This document shows positions 48,457 to 59,440 of a stretch of 64,000 nucleotides of DNA, piece after piece; position 1 is the first letter of the stretch; every line of letters starts with the position of its first letter. The position numbers and the translations under genes are program-made. This DNA comes from Progne subis subis (lineage: Eukaryota > Chordata > Aves > Passeriformes > Hirundinidae): NCBI GenBank assembly GCA_022316685.1, contig JAKJHU010000108.1, positions 558,001-622,000 on the forward strand, given 5' to 3'. The notes beneath the pieces were generated by a model. It did no database searches and had not been told where the DNA came from. It saw nothing but the letters and a program-made list of their open reading frames with translations.

Positions 48457-51400
48457 TCTCGTGGATAGAAAAGCACCGGGAAGGGCAGGAGAGGAAAGGC
48501 ACAGCCCAGATCTTACTAAAGCAAAGATGATTTGCCATCAAATGAATAACACTAATGGAAAATGTAGGAACTGCCTGATGTTGTAGCCGGAGTAATTGTT
48601 TGGAGGCCTGGCGTTTCTGGTATTTAAAAGATTTAGAGTGAGCTTTCAGTAAATAAAGGAGGAATTGGCCCTGAAGTGCAGGGCTAAGATTTGGCAGCTG
48701 AGATTGAAAAAGGAGTGTGTTTGTGTGTGCGTGGACGCGTTGTTGCAGGTACTTAAAGGAAAGAAAATAATTTTTCAAACTGCATTTCACTTGATTGAGT
48801 CTCAACAAGAAGGGCTGGACTGAAAAAAATCTTTATTCCGTAGAGCAAAAATCGTCTCAGCGAGGCTGCCCATGGAGCTGAAGGGAAAATTCCACATCCC
48901 TGTGGATGCAATCCCATGGGATTATAACATCAATCCCACTTTTTGTGCTGCAAAAACAGGAGCTCATTTGCTGCTTGGTGTGAGGCTGCTCTTTGCAAGG
49001 TTTCCTTGGAGTTCTTTGTCTGGCGTGTGGTGGCAGCCCCACAGCGGCTTTTCCAAGCAGTGGATGCTGTTTCTCTGGGATTATTTCATTTCCTTCAGGG
49101 ATGCTGGCTAGCCAGGGCAAGGTAGAGAAAGCCTTTTGTGCTGGGCTGGCTTTGTTCTGGTCTGTAGCCTGGGATTTGAGGATGTCTGTGGAAACTAATG
49201 ATCCCCTTCCCTCGCTGCCTTTACCCACCTCACCATCTTCCCCTGCCCCTCTCCAGCGATGCCTTTTCCACGGGGTGAAATCAAAGTGCAGAGCTCGGGT
49301 GATCTGAGCCAGTCAGTGATTCCCGGGGTGCTTAGGACCAGGGAAATGGGGCTGCCATCAAACACCAGCTCCTGACCTGGCTCTTTAGGGGGTTTGCCCA
49401 TGAAGGTGTGGGCAGGGGCAGGAGAAGGGGATGGTTAATGGCAGCAGAACAAAGCCCAGCCAGGTCCTAATGAGCTTTTAGAAAGGTTCTTGTGGCTTCC
49501 GGAGTAATTTTTTTCTCCCTCATTTCTCCCCGGATTCCTCTGCTCGGGATCAGGAGGGCAGTGTGCAGGTGAGGACAAAGGTCTGGGAGGTTCAGCTCAC
49601 AGCTGTGACTGAAATTCGTGTTGGCACCAGACTGAGAGAGGTTCTTTCTCCTCCCAGTGGTGCTCAAAGCTGTGGTGGGGCTGATACCAAGGGCTCAGAG
49701 CTGGCAGGACACAGGGGAAGGGTGGGCAGCATTCCCAGAGCCTGTTCCCTCTCCCCAGGTGAGGAATGTGCCGTGGGAAGCCTCAGGCATGGAGCTGAGC
49801 TCGGGGCTGCTGGTGCTCTGATTAATGCTGCAGCAGGGCTCGTTCTGCTGGAGAGGAGCCTTTCCTCCAGAGACATTAAATATTAATAGCAGCAATAGAG
49901 ACACAGATAAACAAGAGCGAGTTATAAACTTCGTTTTGAGGGCACCGCTGTTCGCTCTGGCAAACTCCTGTCACAGCCAGCTCGGGAACACGGGCCAGAG
50001 GCTGGGGCTGCATTTCAATATCCGCATTTCCACCTGGAACTCCGAGTTCCTGACTGTTTGTCCAGCAGAAAAAAAAAGCCAGCCGTGTTCCAACCCCTTC
50101 TGGAAGGAGACAGTGACCTGCCACCAGCACCTCTCACACGGCCAGAGCTTCCCCAGCGCTGCCATCTGCGCCTTGTGTTTCCTTATTCTGCTCCAGCGCA
50201 TCTGCTCTGTTCAGGGATTTGTTCTACAAGTTCCTGGAGAGCTGAGAACTCACCTTCAGGAACCAGTCAGGAGTTTTTGGCAGGTTGTTATGAGCTGCCC
50301 AGGGTGGGGACAGGGATGCTCGGGTAGGATGAGGATTTCCTCTCTGTGTGCTTGGAGCTGTGGGTGCTCAGATCTCTCTGTGAAGCCTCTCTGTGGCGTG
50401 AATCACTTTATTTAGTTATTTGGAAACCCTCCTGGCACATGGCTGTAACTTATAGATCACACCTGTTCAAAACCTGCCACTTCCTGGTGCATATAGCTGA
50501 GTTTTTTGGGACAGCAGGAGCTGTTGTGCGCAGGCATCCCATAACTCCAGGAGCTGGGCATGGAGGGAAAATCAGTCTAGGAAAAAAAACCCTAAATGAT
50601 CCCAGTGCAAACTGGGAATCAGTAACGAGCCTGGTGTTTACTGCTTAAACAGCTTTCAGATGAGAAATGATTGTAAGCTCATATTTTAATAATGCAAAAT
50701 ATTATTGACTGAATTCAAAGTGAGAGCGTTTATAACACGCCAAGTCAACTTTTGTACTGTAATTTATATTGGATTCTCCTTCCCCAGGGGTGGGAATGGG
50801 GGAGGCGGCTGCTGGCTGCTGGAAACAGCTGAATTTGGGTGTTTTATATGATTTTTGGGTGCTCTTTTGGCTGTATTGCAACTCGATGTTTAGGGAGGAG
50901 CACTGGGACATGGAAGATATTGGGAAAAAAAAAAAAAGATTTTGGGCCACCCTGCCAGTCTGGAAAACTCCTCTTTGAACAAGCAGGTCTAGAAACTGAT
51001 TCTGGTTTGAGAATGTGAGGCTGGATGGAGAATTCCAGCAAAATAAGATGATGAACTATTTATGCAAACCCCCCTGGGCGATGAAAATCCCACCAGGTGT
51101 CTTGGGAAGCTCCGGTGGAGCCGAACCACGGAGCTGTGACCAGCAAAACTGGGAATAATTAATGTAAAAGGAAACAAAACCCATCCAATGGCTGCAGAGG
51201 GGAAAGGGCAATAAACCCCAGCACTGCCCTGCCTTCCAAAAGGTTTTAAAATCTCCTCCTAATAATGGATGTAGCAGCGAGGCAAATCAGGCTGGGAATC
51301 TGTAGGTTAAATATTAGGAAAAAGGAAAAAAAAAAATAAAATCTGGCAAATGAATCTTGATTTCAAATTTGCTCTCATCGTCAGTGAATGATATTGAGTT

Positions 51401-52431
51401 TCTTTTTATGATGCCATTGGGACAAACACGCCTCAGTCACAGGTTTTTAGCTGAATACGTTGAGGTGGTGTTTGCTCAGATCTTTTCAGGCATCAGCAGG
51501 GGACAGGGAGAAGATCTGGGAGTGTTTTGGTTCAAGATTTAATTAGTCCTTACCCACAGAGCCCTGTCCTCTTCTGCTGGCCCCTGGCGGCTTCCTGCCC
51601 ATTTCCATGCACGCTCCTGCAGCTCCTGCAGCTCCAATTTAGCACTGATGAGAAAAGACAAGTGTTTTCCAGAACTGGATGGCACAGTGAGGAAATGGCC
51701 CTCATCACTTATATTTATGTTCTTAATTCACTCCTCTCTGGTCATTGGCCATTGTACAAGGCCCCCATCATCTCTTCTGGTTACAACACTCGAGCAGAGT
51801 TTGTCTTAACGTGATTTATGGCAGCAGAACTTTCAAGGTAATTATTGAGATTGCTGCAGCAGTTCCTTGAAGGGATTCTGAAGGGTATTTTTGGGTGGTG
51901 GTGAGGCAGTGAAGGGTCCAACAAGGCTGAAGGTTTTTACCAGACTTGGATTTTTCTCATTTCCCTGTGATGCTGGCAGGAAAAAACTGGAGGTCACCCG
52001 TGCACAGGGAGACGCACAACCACCTCCTCCTGCACGGCATAAACCTCCCTGCCCGCCCCTGGAACGAGACAGCTTAAAAGGGGAGGAAAATTATGGAGCA
52101 GAGAGTTTGGCTAATGCTCGCTTTCAACGCACCGAGCCTCGCTGCCATAATTTCTTCCAGGATGGCTTTGGGTGGCGTGGCTGGGAGATGGATGGAGCTG
52201 TTGTGATGGGAGCTGAGCGGCGTGGAGCCGGAGGGAGAGGGCTGTGAATCTCCTGGAAGTGCATTCCAGCCAGGAACAGATGTCGTGCCGGTTTAACGAG
52301 GGGTTTTTCTAAGCCCAGCTCCCCGTGCCCGGGCTCTGCCTGGCAGATTGCTGCCGCCTGTGGCACGTGGACGGCTCCATTCGCTGGGAGGTGCTGCTCA
52401 AATGCCTAAATGTCTAAATGTCAGATTGGGA
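48457..52431. other. Intronic unique sequence, no gene seen
   Basis: No CR1 or LTR recognised. A and T runs occur near 50585-50592, 50925-50938 and 51323-51337. The 196-codon open frame at 49825-50415 has no recognisable domain. The interval between the two LTRs carries no retroviral gene, and the LTRs have different target duplications, so it is not a provirus interior. Confidence 0.4.
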
Positions 52432-52437
52432 GGCACC
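52432..52437. repeat. Target-site duplication of LTR copy 2, left
   Basis: GGCACC, repeated exactly at 52841-52846. Confidence 0.85.
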
Positions 52438-52840
52438 TGTCACCAAGACACACAAAGCAATCACGCGTAGACAAGAGATCTTTGCAAGGCAGAGGTCCTT
52501 CCGATCCCAGCTCACTGCTCCAAGAGCGGAGAGAGCAGGAAGAGGAAGAGAGCCTCTTTGTTTATTCTTTACTTTTTATACATTTGTGGATCTGGCAGAA
52601 GATTGGCTTTTTGGGGTTTCCACCCCTCAGCCTCAGTGGCCAGACCAATTGTCAGTTACAGTTGTTTTCAGGTTAGAAATATGCAAACAAAGGACAGAGA
52701 ATGAAAAACAAAGGAGTTGTTTATGTTACATCTGTGGGAAAGGTAGAAAACTGCTCTAATATTGTACAGTAGCTAAAAGATCTGACTCCATTATGAAATT
52801 CAAAAGGCTAAATAAAAAACTCAGAAAAACCAGGGTAACA
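52438..52840 (-). mobile_element. Solo LTR of an endogenous retrovirus, copy 2
   Basis: A 403-bp element begins TGTCACCAAG and ends GGGTAACA, flanked by GGCACC on both sides (6-bp target duplication). It is the same family as 46666-47064, with scattered substitutions and small indels (roughly 20 differences by eye). The minus strand carries TATAAAAAG at 52580-52572 and AATAAA at 52566-52561. The different target duplication shows it inserted independently of copy 1. Confidence 0.9.
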
Positions 52841-52846
52841 GGCACC
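52841..52846. repeat. Target-site duplication of LTR copy 2, right
   Basis: GGCACC, matching 52432-52437. Confidence 0.85.
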
Positions 52847-53100
52847 AAAATAAACCAGCCCTGCTGGGGTAGAGCTCGTGGCTGGATCTGCTCGTTCTGA
52901 CTCGGAGCTGTGTGCACAGAGCCCTCTGTCCCCGGGGCTGGTGACATTTCCAGGCTCTCCTGAGAGCTCTGGTGTCACCTTTCCGTGTACTTGGCGTTAG
53001 CTGGATAAAGGGATTTGTGCTTTAGTTTATTTTTACCAGGAATTTAATCTTCCCCAGCTTTTCCTCTTTGTGGAGCTCAGCTATTGATACCTCCACATTT

Positions 53101-53208
53101 GATCAGATATTAGGAGAAATTTCTGGAAAGCTTTGGAGCAGGTGGAGTCACCAGCCTTGGAAGTGTTCAAAAAATATGTGTATGGTGCCCCTGGGGACAT
53201 GGTTTAGT
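53101..53208 (-). mobile_element. CR1 LINE 3' fragment (antisense)
   Basis: GATCAGATATTAGGAGAAAT, then GGAGCAGGTGGAGTCACCAG, CCTTGGAAGTGTTCAAAAAA and GCCCCTGGGGACATGGTTTA match the reverse complement of CR1 3' sequence. Confidence 0.8.
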
Positions 53209-53211
53209 CAA

Positions 53212-53278
53212 GGGACACCTTCCACTATCCCAGGTCACTCCAAGCCTCATCCGACTTGGCCTCAGACACTTCCAGGGA
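53212..53278 (+). mobile_element. CR1 LINE 3' fragment (sense, short)
   Basis: ACACCTTCCACTATCCCAGG, TCACTCCAAGCCTCATCCGA and CAGACACTTCCAGGGA follow CR1 sense order. It abuts an antisense CR1 piece, so two insertions or an inversion met here. Confidence 0.75.
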
Positions 53279-53987
53279 AGTTTTTTTCCTCCTCCAAAGT
53301 TGATGGTGATGCCACTGAGCATTTGAGCACAGGAATTGCACAGGATTTTTGTTTCTTAAAGTTTTGTTTGTTTGGTTTTTTGTGGCTCAAGAGCAAAACT
53401 TTGTAAACTGAGGAAATCAATGAAAAAATTGAGAGCAGAAACTCTCTGGGGGTGTTGTGTGATCAATCCACATAAAATTGAGGAAAAATGAGGAAGCCGA
53501 GAGAAGAAAACTGTCTGGTTTTCCTGCCTTTCCCTGTCAGGGATAAAAGTCAGGAAGGGTTTTTAAAACTCCGTTGTGTGGCTGTTGCATGCTCCCGGTA
53601 AAACCAGGAGCATTAATGAAAGCCGTGCCCGGAGCCTGAATTATTGTAACGCCATTTGTCTTGGTCATTGCAGAACAGAACCTGGTGCAGAGCTCCGTTG
53701 AAAGGATCGTAAAGCTGGTAACTAAACAGAAAAGGCTTTTACAAAAAAGCTGTTAAATGAGGAATGAGGTCTGGCTGAGAAGTGGGGCGTGAAGGAGGGA
53801 TGTGGCTGTCAGGTCTGCAGGTTTTGCTTTTCCCACTGCTCCTTTTCCTTGCTGCTGGAATAACCAGTGCCCCACAGGTGTGTGCCCGGGGGAAATTCCC
53901 TTCCTTTGGCTCCTGTGGTTCCTGCAGGGTGCACAGGCTGTGGGGGAGGCCAGGAGTGTGTGGGAACAGCAGCTCCTGTGCCAGCCT
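53279..53987. other. Intronic unique sequence, no gene seen
   Basis: No element or exon recognised. Confidence 0.4.
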
Positions 53988-54475
53988 TAGAGCTGATCAA
54001 TGGCTTTAATCCATATTTTCTATGGGATCCTGTGAGTTCTTATGCCCTCAGTGCTGACTGATGGGTTTAATCCATGTTTTCTACAGGTTGCTGTGAGTTC
54101 TTATTCCCTCAGTGCTGATCAATGGGTCTAATCCATGTTTTCCATGGGATCCTCTGAGTTCTTGTACCCTTAATGCTGACTGATGGGTCTAATCCATGGG
54201 TCTAACGTTTTCTACAGGTTGCTGCGAGTCCTTATGCACTTAGATCTGATCAATGGGTTTAATCCATGTTTTCCATGGGATCTTGTGAATTCTTATTCCT
54301 TCAGCGCTGATCAGTGGGTGTAATCCATGTTTTCCATGGGATCCTGTGAGTTCTTATGCACTTAGATCTGATCAATGGGTTCAATCCATGTTTTCCATGG
54401 GGTCCTCTGAGTTCTTGTATCCTCAGTGCTGACTGATGGGTTTAATCCATATTTTCCATGGGATCCTGTGAGCAT
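53988..54475. repeat. Minisatellite, about 62-bp unit, eight copies
   Basis: The unit reads GCTGATCAATGGGTTTAATC, then CATGTTTTCCATGGGATCCT, then GTGAGTTCTTATGCCCTCAG. Starts are near 53993, 54053, 54115, 54175, 54245, 54308, 54368 and 54430. Two unit types can be told apart by GATCAATGG versus GACTGATGG, and by CATGGGATCC versus TACAGGTTGC; they partly alternate, suggesting expansion by a two-unit block. Most units contain TGTGAGTT, a weak donor-like string. Confidence 0.9.
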
Positions 54476-54779
54476 CCTGTGGAGACACCACCCCCTGCGC
54501 ATCCCCTTTGCTGCCCTTCCTCCTCCTCATCTCCACACCCGAGGGGCTCCTGGCAGCAGGTGAGGAGGGAGGGAGGGGAGTCTGGGATGAGCGGTGACAT
54601 CTCAGTGCCACCGCTCGGGGTGATGCTGAGGAGCTGCCGAGCATCCCTCGCCCTGCTGGGCTGATTCTGGGTGAGCTGGAGGGGCAGGAATTGGGCTTGG
54701 GAGAGCTGGGATGTCCCTCCATCCTCCCCTGTGTGCCCAGGAGCAGGGAGGGCACGCGGGGAGGGTTTGCGCTCTGCAG
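54476..54779. other. GC-rich lead-in to the CpG patch, no gene seen
   Basis: No repeat or exon recognised. Frames are open on both strands because of base composition. Confidence 0.35.
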
Positions 54780-55030
54780 CAGGCGCAGGAGCTGCCAGCG
54801 CTCTCCAGCGCAGAGGAAATTAAAGACGCGCGCTGCGCTCAGGGAGCAGCGGCTCTGGCGTGTGCTGATCTCCTGCTCCCCGCCCTGGCAGTGCCCCTGC
54901 GTGGGGCACAGGCAGGTGACGCTCTGGGGACACGGCGCTGGCGTCGCGCTGTGCTGGCAGCGCTCGGGGCCGCTCTGCCGCGCGCTGGGGTTTGCCCAGG
55001 AGGAGCGCGAGGGGAGCTCCAGCCTGTCCT
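54780..55030. promoter_or_regulatory. CpG-dense patch (candidate CpG island)
   Basis: I count about 25 CpGs in about 250 bp, with GACGCGCGCTGCGC near 54827, GGCGTCGCGC near 54940 and GCCGCGCGC near 54977. Several frames of 110-170 codons are open through it on both strands; that is expected in GC-rich DNA and none has a recognisable domain. It could be an alternative start of GRIK4, an unannotated transcript or a gene-conversion GC peak. Confidence 0.5.
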
Positions 55031-55771
55031 GCTGCTCCCTGGTGAGCTGCCCAAAATTCCTGTCGGTCAGCGAGGCAGGCAGGACAGGCCTGCCCAGCCC
55101 TCCCTGAGCTGTTCTCGGGGCTCTCCCAGCACCTCAGAGGGGTTGCATCCCCCAAAATTTCGTTCAGTTAATATTTTCTCGTTTAACCCAGCTTTGTGGC
55201 GCTGGTTGAGCTCCCATTGAACAACCACGGGCAGACCCATTGCAATGGAGTTAGTTTAAATGGGAAAAATTTCTCTTTTTTGGAGTGTTCCTTGTGGAAG
55301 TGGCACTCAGGAGTCCCAGGATCAGCCCTGTGCAGTGCCTGGCTGTGATTCAGAGAGATCTGGCCTGGGTCAAGCGTGGAGCCGTGTCCATAATTACACC
55401 TGGAAGGGAAAGTATTTTCCTTTCATCACTGTTAGCTTAATTACATCTGTCAATGGGAGTCCTGCTCCAGAAATCAATACAGGAGGAAGCTCTGCCGGGC
55501 TGTTTAGGAGAGGAGGTGATTTCCGCAGCCTTCCCTTGGCCCTGCAGCAAATAATGGTAATAATTACAAATCTATATTTGTGCTTCTCGTGTTTGCCGTT
55601 GTCTGGATCTCTTTTGGTGAGATAACAGGGACAGAAGAAAAGCAGCGTTCTCTCTTTTTTTTCCCCTTCTACCTGTGTGTTTTCATATTTCTAAATTAGC
55701 CTTATCGACCCACCTGTTGCAAGCAAGGCTCTGCTGGCTCCCAGCTCCTGGGCAGGGCTGAGATTTCTGGA
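55031..55771. other. Intronic unique sequence, no gene seen
   Basis: No element or exon recognised. Confidence 0.4.
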
Positions 55772-55872
55772 CCAGTCACAAAGCCCCAGAAGGGTTTGGG
55801 TTGGGAAAGACCTTAAAGCTCACCCCATTCCCCCCTCACCTCCATCCCTGGCAGGGACATTTTCCACCAGCC
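55772..55872 (+). mobile_element. CR1 LINE 3' fragment (sense)
   Basis: CAGTCACAAAGCCCCAGAAG, then GGTTTGGGTTGGGAAAGACC, TTAAAGCTCACCCCATTCCC and GGCAGGGACATTTTCCACCA follow the CR1 3' end. Confidence 0.85.
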
Positions 55873-56015
55873 CACTCACCTTGAGGCATTTTTGTGAAAA
55901 ACTGGGAAGATTTTTGCCCTTTTATTACCAAACTCCAGCACTTTGTCCTGTTTCTGTCCCTCACAAACTTTCACCTGTCCCTGATGGAGAGCTGAACCTT
56001 TGTAGGACATGTGAT

Positions 56016-56019
<4 letters not shown>

Positions 56020-56089
<70 letters not shown>
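56020..56089. repeat. Compound microsatellite: (TA)n, short CA, then T38
   Basis: A TA run of about 13 units (56020-56046) is followed by ACACAC and 38 consecutive T (56052-56089). Length is prone to assembly and sequencing error. Confidence 0.95.
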
Positions 56090-56090
<1 letters not shown>

Positions 56091-57049
56091 GGATCTCTTT
56101 AAGTAAGTAATATATATTCAAGACTCAAAGACACTCAGGAAATTAAATTGCTGGCATTGCTGCTGTTTGGAGGGGAAAGCATTTCCGTCCCTGCTAATGG
56201 AGGAGGGGTCCTGCCCTCAGCCCTGGGCTCACAGGAGCAGCAGGAGAAAGAAAAACCAACCAAAGCCAGGAGAAGCCTCTGGAGGAGCTTGCAGGTTGCT
56301 GGTGTTCAGGTTTATCTTCATCCCCTGGCGTTTCCATAACACCTGGAGCAGCTGGACACACGCCCAGCCCTGGCTGGAGGATTTTGGTCAGGAAAAGCAC
56401 CAGGGAAGCTCCCACCAGCTCCCCAAAGGCTGTGTGTGGCCGCTGGATTAACTGCAGTGAGGGATAAGCCTCCTCCAAAGCCTTCCAGAGGCTTCTCCAG
56501 GCCTGGGTTAAGCTGACAGGCTCTCAACAAAGTGATATCCCTGCCTCTGCCATGATGTGGGAACTTCAGCTGCTGGAGAAGGGTCAGGGAATGGAGCAGA
56601 GAGGAAATCCCACATCTTTCAGCCTCTCCAAGTAGAGCAGAGGGGTTTTTTTTCGATTTCCCTGCAGACAGATCTCTGGAGACCCGGCAGATCTGTGCCA
56701 GAGCTGTGCAAATCCCTGGCTGTGCCTCCTGGGGTGGGTGGAATTAGGAATGTCAGGTTAAATAAGCTTTTTTTTTTGGGAAAGGGAAATCCTAAGAGCG
56801 AATGAGCCCGGAAACCTCAAAGGCTGGGATTCAAGTTGCAGTTGCTGTTGATTGATTTAATGTGAAAGACAAAGAGTGGGGATGGAGGGAGCTGTGGAGG
56901 GGGTTCAGAAGTGTCTGGAAGGTGACAGGGACACGAGGGAGCTCTCTGGGGTCTGTGAGAGAGGGGAAAGCTGCAGCTCTCAGCTCCTGGACAAACACCT
57001 CAGGCAGCTGCTGCTGCATCAGAAGGGAAAAGCAAGGAAGGACCCGAAT
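56090..57049. other. Intronic unique sequence, no gene seen
   Basis: No element or exon recognised besides short T runs near 56646 and 56770. Confidence 0.4.
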
Positions 57050-57265
57050 GAATCCCAGAATCCCAGAATCATCGATGTTGGAAAAACCCTCCCAGATCTT
57101 CAAATCCAACCTGTGACCCATCCCCACTTTGTGGGGATTCCAAACCACCTCCCTGGGCAGCCCCTTGCAAAGTTCAACAACTTTTTCCGTGTAGAAATTC
57201 CCCCTGATATCCAACCTGAGCCTCCCGTGGTGCAGTTCCCTCTCCTCCTGCCACTGGCTGCAGTC
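57050..57265 (+). mobile_element. CR1 LINE 3' fragment (sense)
   Basis: GAATCCCAGAATCATCGATG, TTGGAAAAACCCTCCCAGAT, CACCTCCCTGGGCAGCCCCT, AATTCCCCCTGATATCCAAC and CTGAGCCTCCCGTGGTGCAG are in CR1 order. It explains the 194-codon antisense open frame here. Confidence 0.88.
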
Positions 57266-58960
57266 ACTTTGGGGTTGGTGCTTCATACCCTGCCTTTGCT
57301 CATCTGCTAGAACTTCTCCTCCCTGGGTTCCTGACCCACCCTGGGACTCCAGGCACTGGGAAAATCCCTGTTCCCAAGGGAAAGCCCCGTGTGCCCTCAG
57401 GCACTCCCATCCCATCCGGCTGGAAAATTCATTTTATCCCTGCCAACCATCAGAGCACAGCGCTGGGAAATGCAGGGGAGCTTTATGCAGCTCCTTGAAA
57501 ACCACGTTAATGTGACAGTTTTCAATAAAATAAAGGAACGGGGCTGGAGGTGAGAAAAAGCAGAGATATATGTATAATTTCTCAGTTACTGCTCCCAGAG
57601 CTTTTTCCATTTGACTGTTTCCCCTCTGATGCGTGAAACCCAAATCCCAACCCCAGCGTTCTCAGCTCCCTGCCTGTTGACCTCGTCAGAAACACTGACT
57701 GCAGGAGGCCAAAAAACAGCAATAAATTGCTTTATGTACCTCGAGTCAGGAGAGCCCTGCACTTCCCCTCACGGGCAGACTTTTCCATCTGTCACCTCCA
57801 GGTTACCTCCACAAGAAAACTTAACCGGGATGATGTCGAATCAGCAGAGAACGACACATCCATTTTCACAGGATCCATTTTGGAACCTACTTTCAGCATC
57901 TCGAAAGGGTTTTTTAAATTTTTTTTTTATTATTTTTTCTTATTTTTTTGGGTTTTTTTTCCCCAGTAATAATCTCCTTTCATGCTATTTTTCATTCATA
58001 CCCATGCAAACATTCCCGAGCTGTCTCTCTGGCTTGCGTTGCCTGTCCTGTGCGTAACTCAGGTGCATAATGAGGGGGAGGAAAAGAAAAAACAAAATCT
58101 CTTCCGCTGGACCAGATAAAGAGTGCGAGAACAGAAGGATCATCCCTCGCTTTTCCCGACAGGGAGGTGACATCGGGAGACTAATGGGAGGTTTTTAACA
58201 GTAGTTAGAGACTTAACGGGCTGTGAGCGCTGCCGTGCTGTCATTACAAAGCCCGAGAGGGGCGGGTGATGCTCAGAAGTTGTTGCCGAGCCCGTCCGGA
58301 GCTTGCTCCATGGCTGGGGCTGAACCGTCTTTGTAGCGCAGGTAATTTGGCTGCCTCCTGCCTTTAGAGAGAACTGGGATTTTTTTTAGTTTGCTCCTGA
58401 AGAGCAGGTCAGAAGTGTTGGTGGTGTGTTCCCAGCTCCTCGGCGCTCGCAGGTGGAGCAGCAGGGAACGAGAGGGTTCAGGGATAAAATTTTTGGCTCC
58501 GTTCTTTGTCCCTGAGTATCGCAGAGCATCCCCTTGCAGCCAGGGAGGGGTAGCAGGGCACGGGGAGTTGTCAGGTTGGTGCTGGTGCAGGTAAAACAGA
58601 GTACCTGTAGAGTATCACCTTTTTTTATTATTATTTATTTTTTTTTCCAATATATTTTACAATATTAGGGATGTAGTTTCTCTGTACTCAGTTTTATTTC
58701 TGCGTCGTACGTGAAAGGATGCTTATTAAGACGTCACTTGTTTTCGTAAGGAAAAAGAATTTGTGTGACCACAATTTGTAGGAACGGAGCAAAGCACAGC
58801 CACAACCTGACAGTGTTCTTTTGGCGCTGTTGCCTATCCCTGATCTAATTCCAGTAGCGTTTCAAATCCAGGTAATTACACAACAACCTGACATCCCTGC
58901 ACTGCCCAGGGTTCCACCTCCCCAGAGCATCTTCCTCAGCCCAAACTCAGCTCCCAGTGA
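57266..58960. other. Intronic unique sequence, no gene seen
   Basis: T-rich low complexity occurs at about 57909-57960 and 58619-58648. A moderately CpG-rich 100 bp lies at about 58200-58300. AGACGTCACTTG near 58729 contains a CRE-like core (one mismatch to TGACGTCA). No exon recognised. Confidence 0.35.
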
Positions 58961-59440
58961 TGTCTTGGGAAGGCTGAGCTGGGACAGAGGCTGGACAGAG
59001 CTGGAGAATAAAGCAGAGATTTATTGAAATGCCTTTAAGGATACACCTTGGGCAGGAGAAAAGCCTGAGCAGGGCTACACCCAGGGTGGACACGAAATGA
59101 ACAAAAAATGGACACAGAATGGTCCCAAAATGGACAAATGGTCACGAGGTCAGACACTTGGATCAATTTTGATCTATTTGCACATTGGGGTTGAATTGTC
59201 CAGTTCCAGCTCCAGGCTGTGAGCTCCCATCCTTCTTGTTCCTCCCTCCAGCCACCGTTGTTTGTGCTTTTGGGCTGAAAGTTGTCCTTGGTGTGCGGCA
59301 GGAACAGGATTTGTTTTGTGTCGCTGCTGTGTGCAGAGAGCTGAGTGACCCTGAGTGTGAGCTCAGAGCTGTACCTGGGCAGCAGAGAGTCTGAAACACA
59401 GCAAAGATAAAACTGAAGGCATCACCAGCACTCTCCCGCC
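58961..59440 (-). mobile_element. Passerine-type retroviral LTR fragment
   Basis: The segment beginning TGTCTTGGGAAGG and continuing GAGAATAAAGCAGAGATTTA, ATACACCTTGGGCAGGAGAA, GGGCTACACCCAGGGTGGAC, then GACAAATGGTCACGAGGTCA and GTCTGAAACACAGCAAAGAT, resembles a songbird ERV LTR family that I recall only in outline. On the minus strand AATAAA near 59021 is followed by about 60 bp ending CCCAAGACA, as expected for R-U5. The far end is uncertain, and no clean target duplication was found, so it may be truncated. Confidence 0.55.

Noticed and set aside
48167..48808. 213-codon open frame on the minus strand
   Set aside because: Part of it crosses a degenerate tandem repeat; no domain, no splice context and no codon-bias signal seen by eye.
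49825..50415. 196-codon open frame on the plus strand
   Set aside because: No domain or signal recognised; sits in ordinary intronic sequence with other open frames on the opposite strand.
46666..52840. A 6-kb provirus bounded by the two LTRs
   Set aside because: Each LTR has its own different target duplication, and the interval has no gag, pol or env-like frame.
54691..55220. Overlapping open frames of 111-169 codons
   Set aside because: GC-rich, CpG-dense DNA has few stop codons in any frame; frames are open on both strands and none matches a family I know.
56831..57415. 194-codon open frame on the minus strand
   Set aside because: Over a third of it overlaps a CR1 fragment in antisense; no recognisable domain in the rest.
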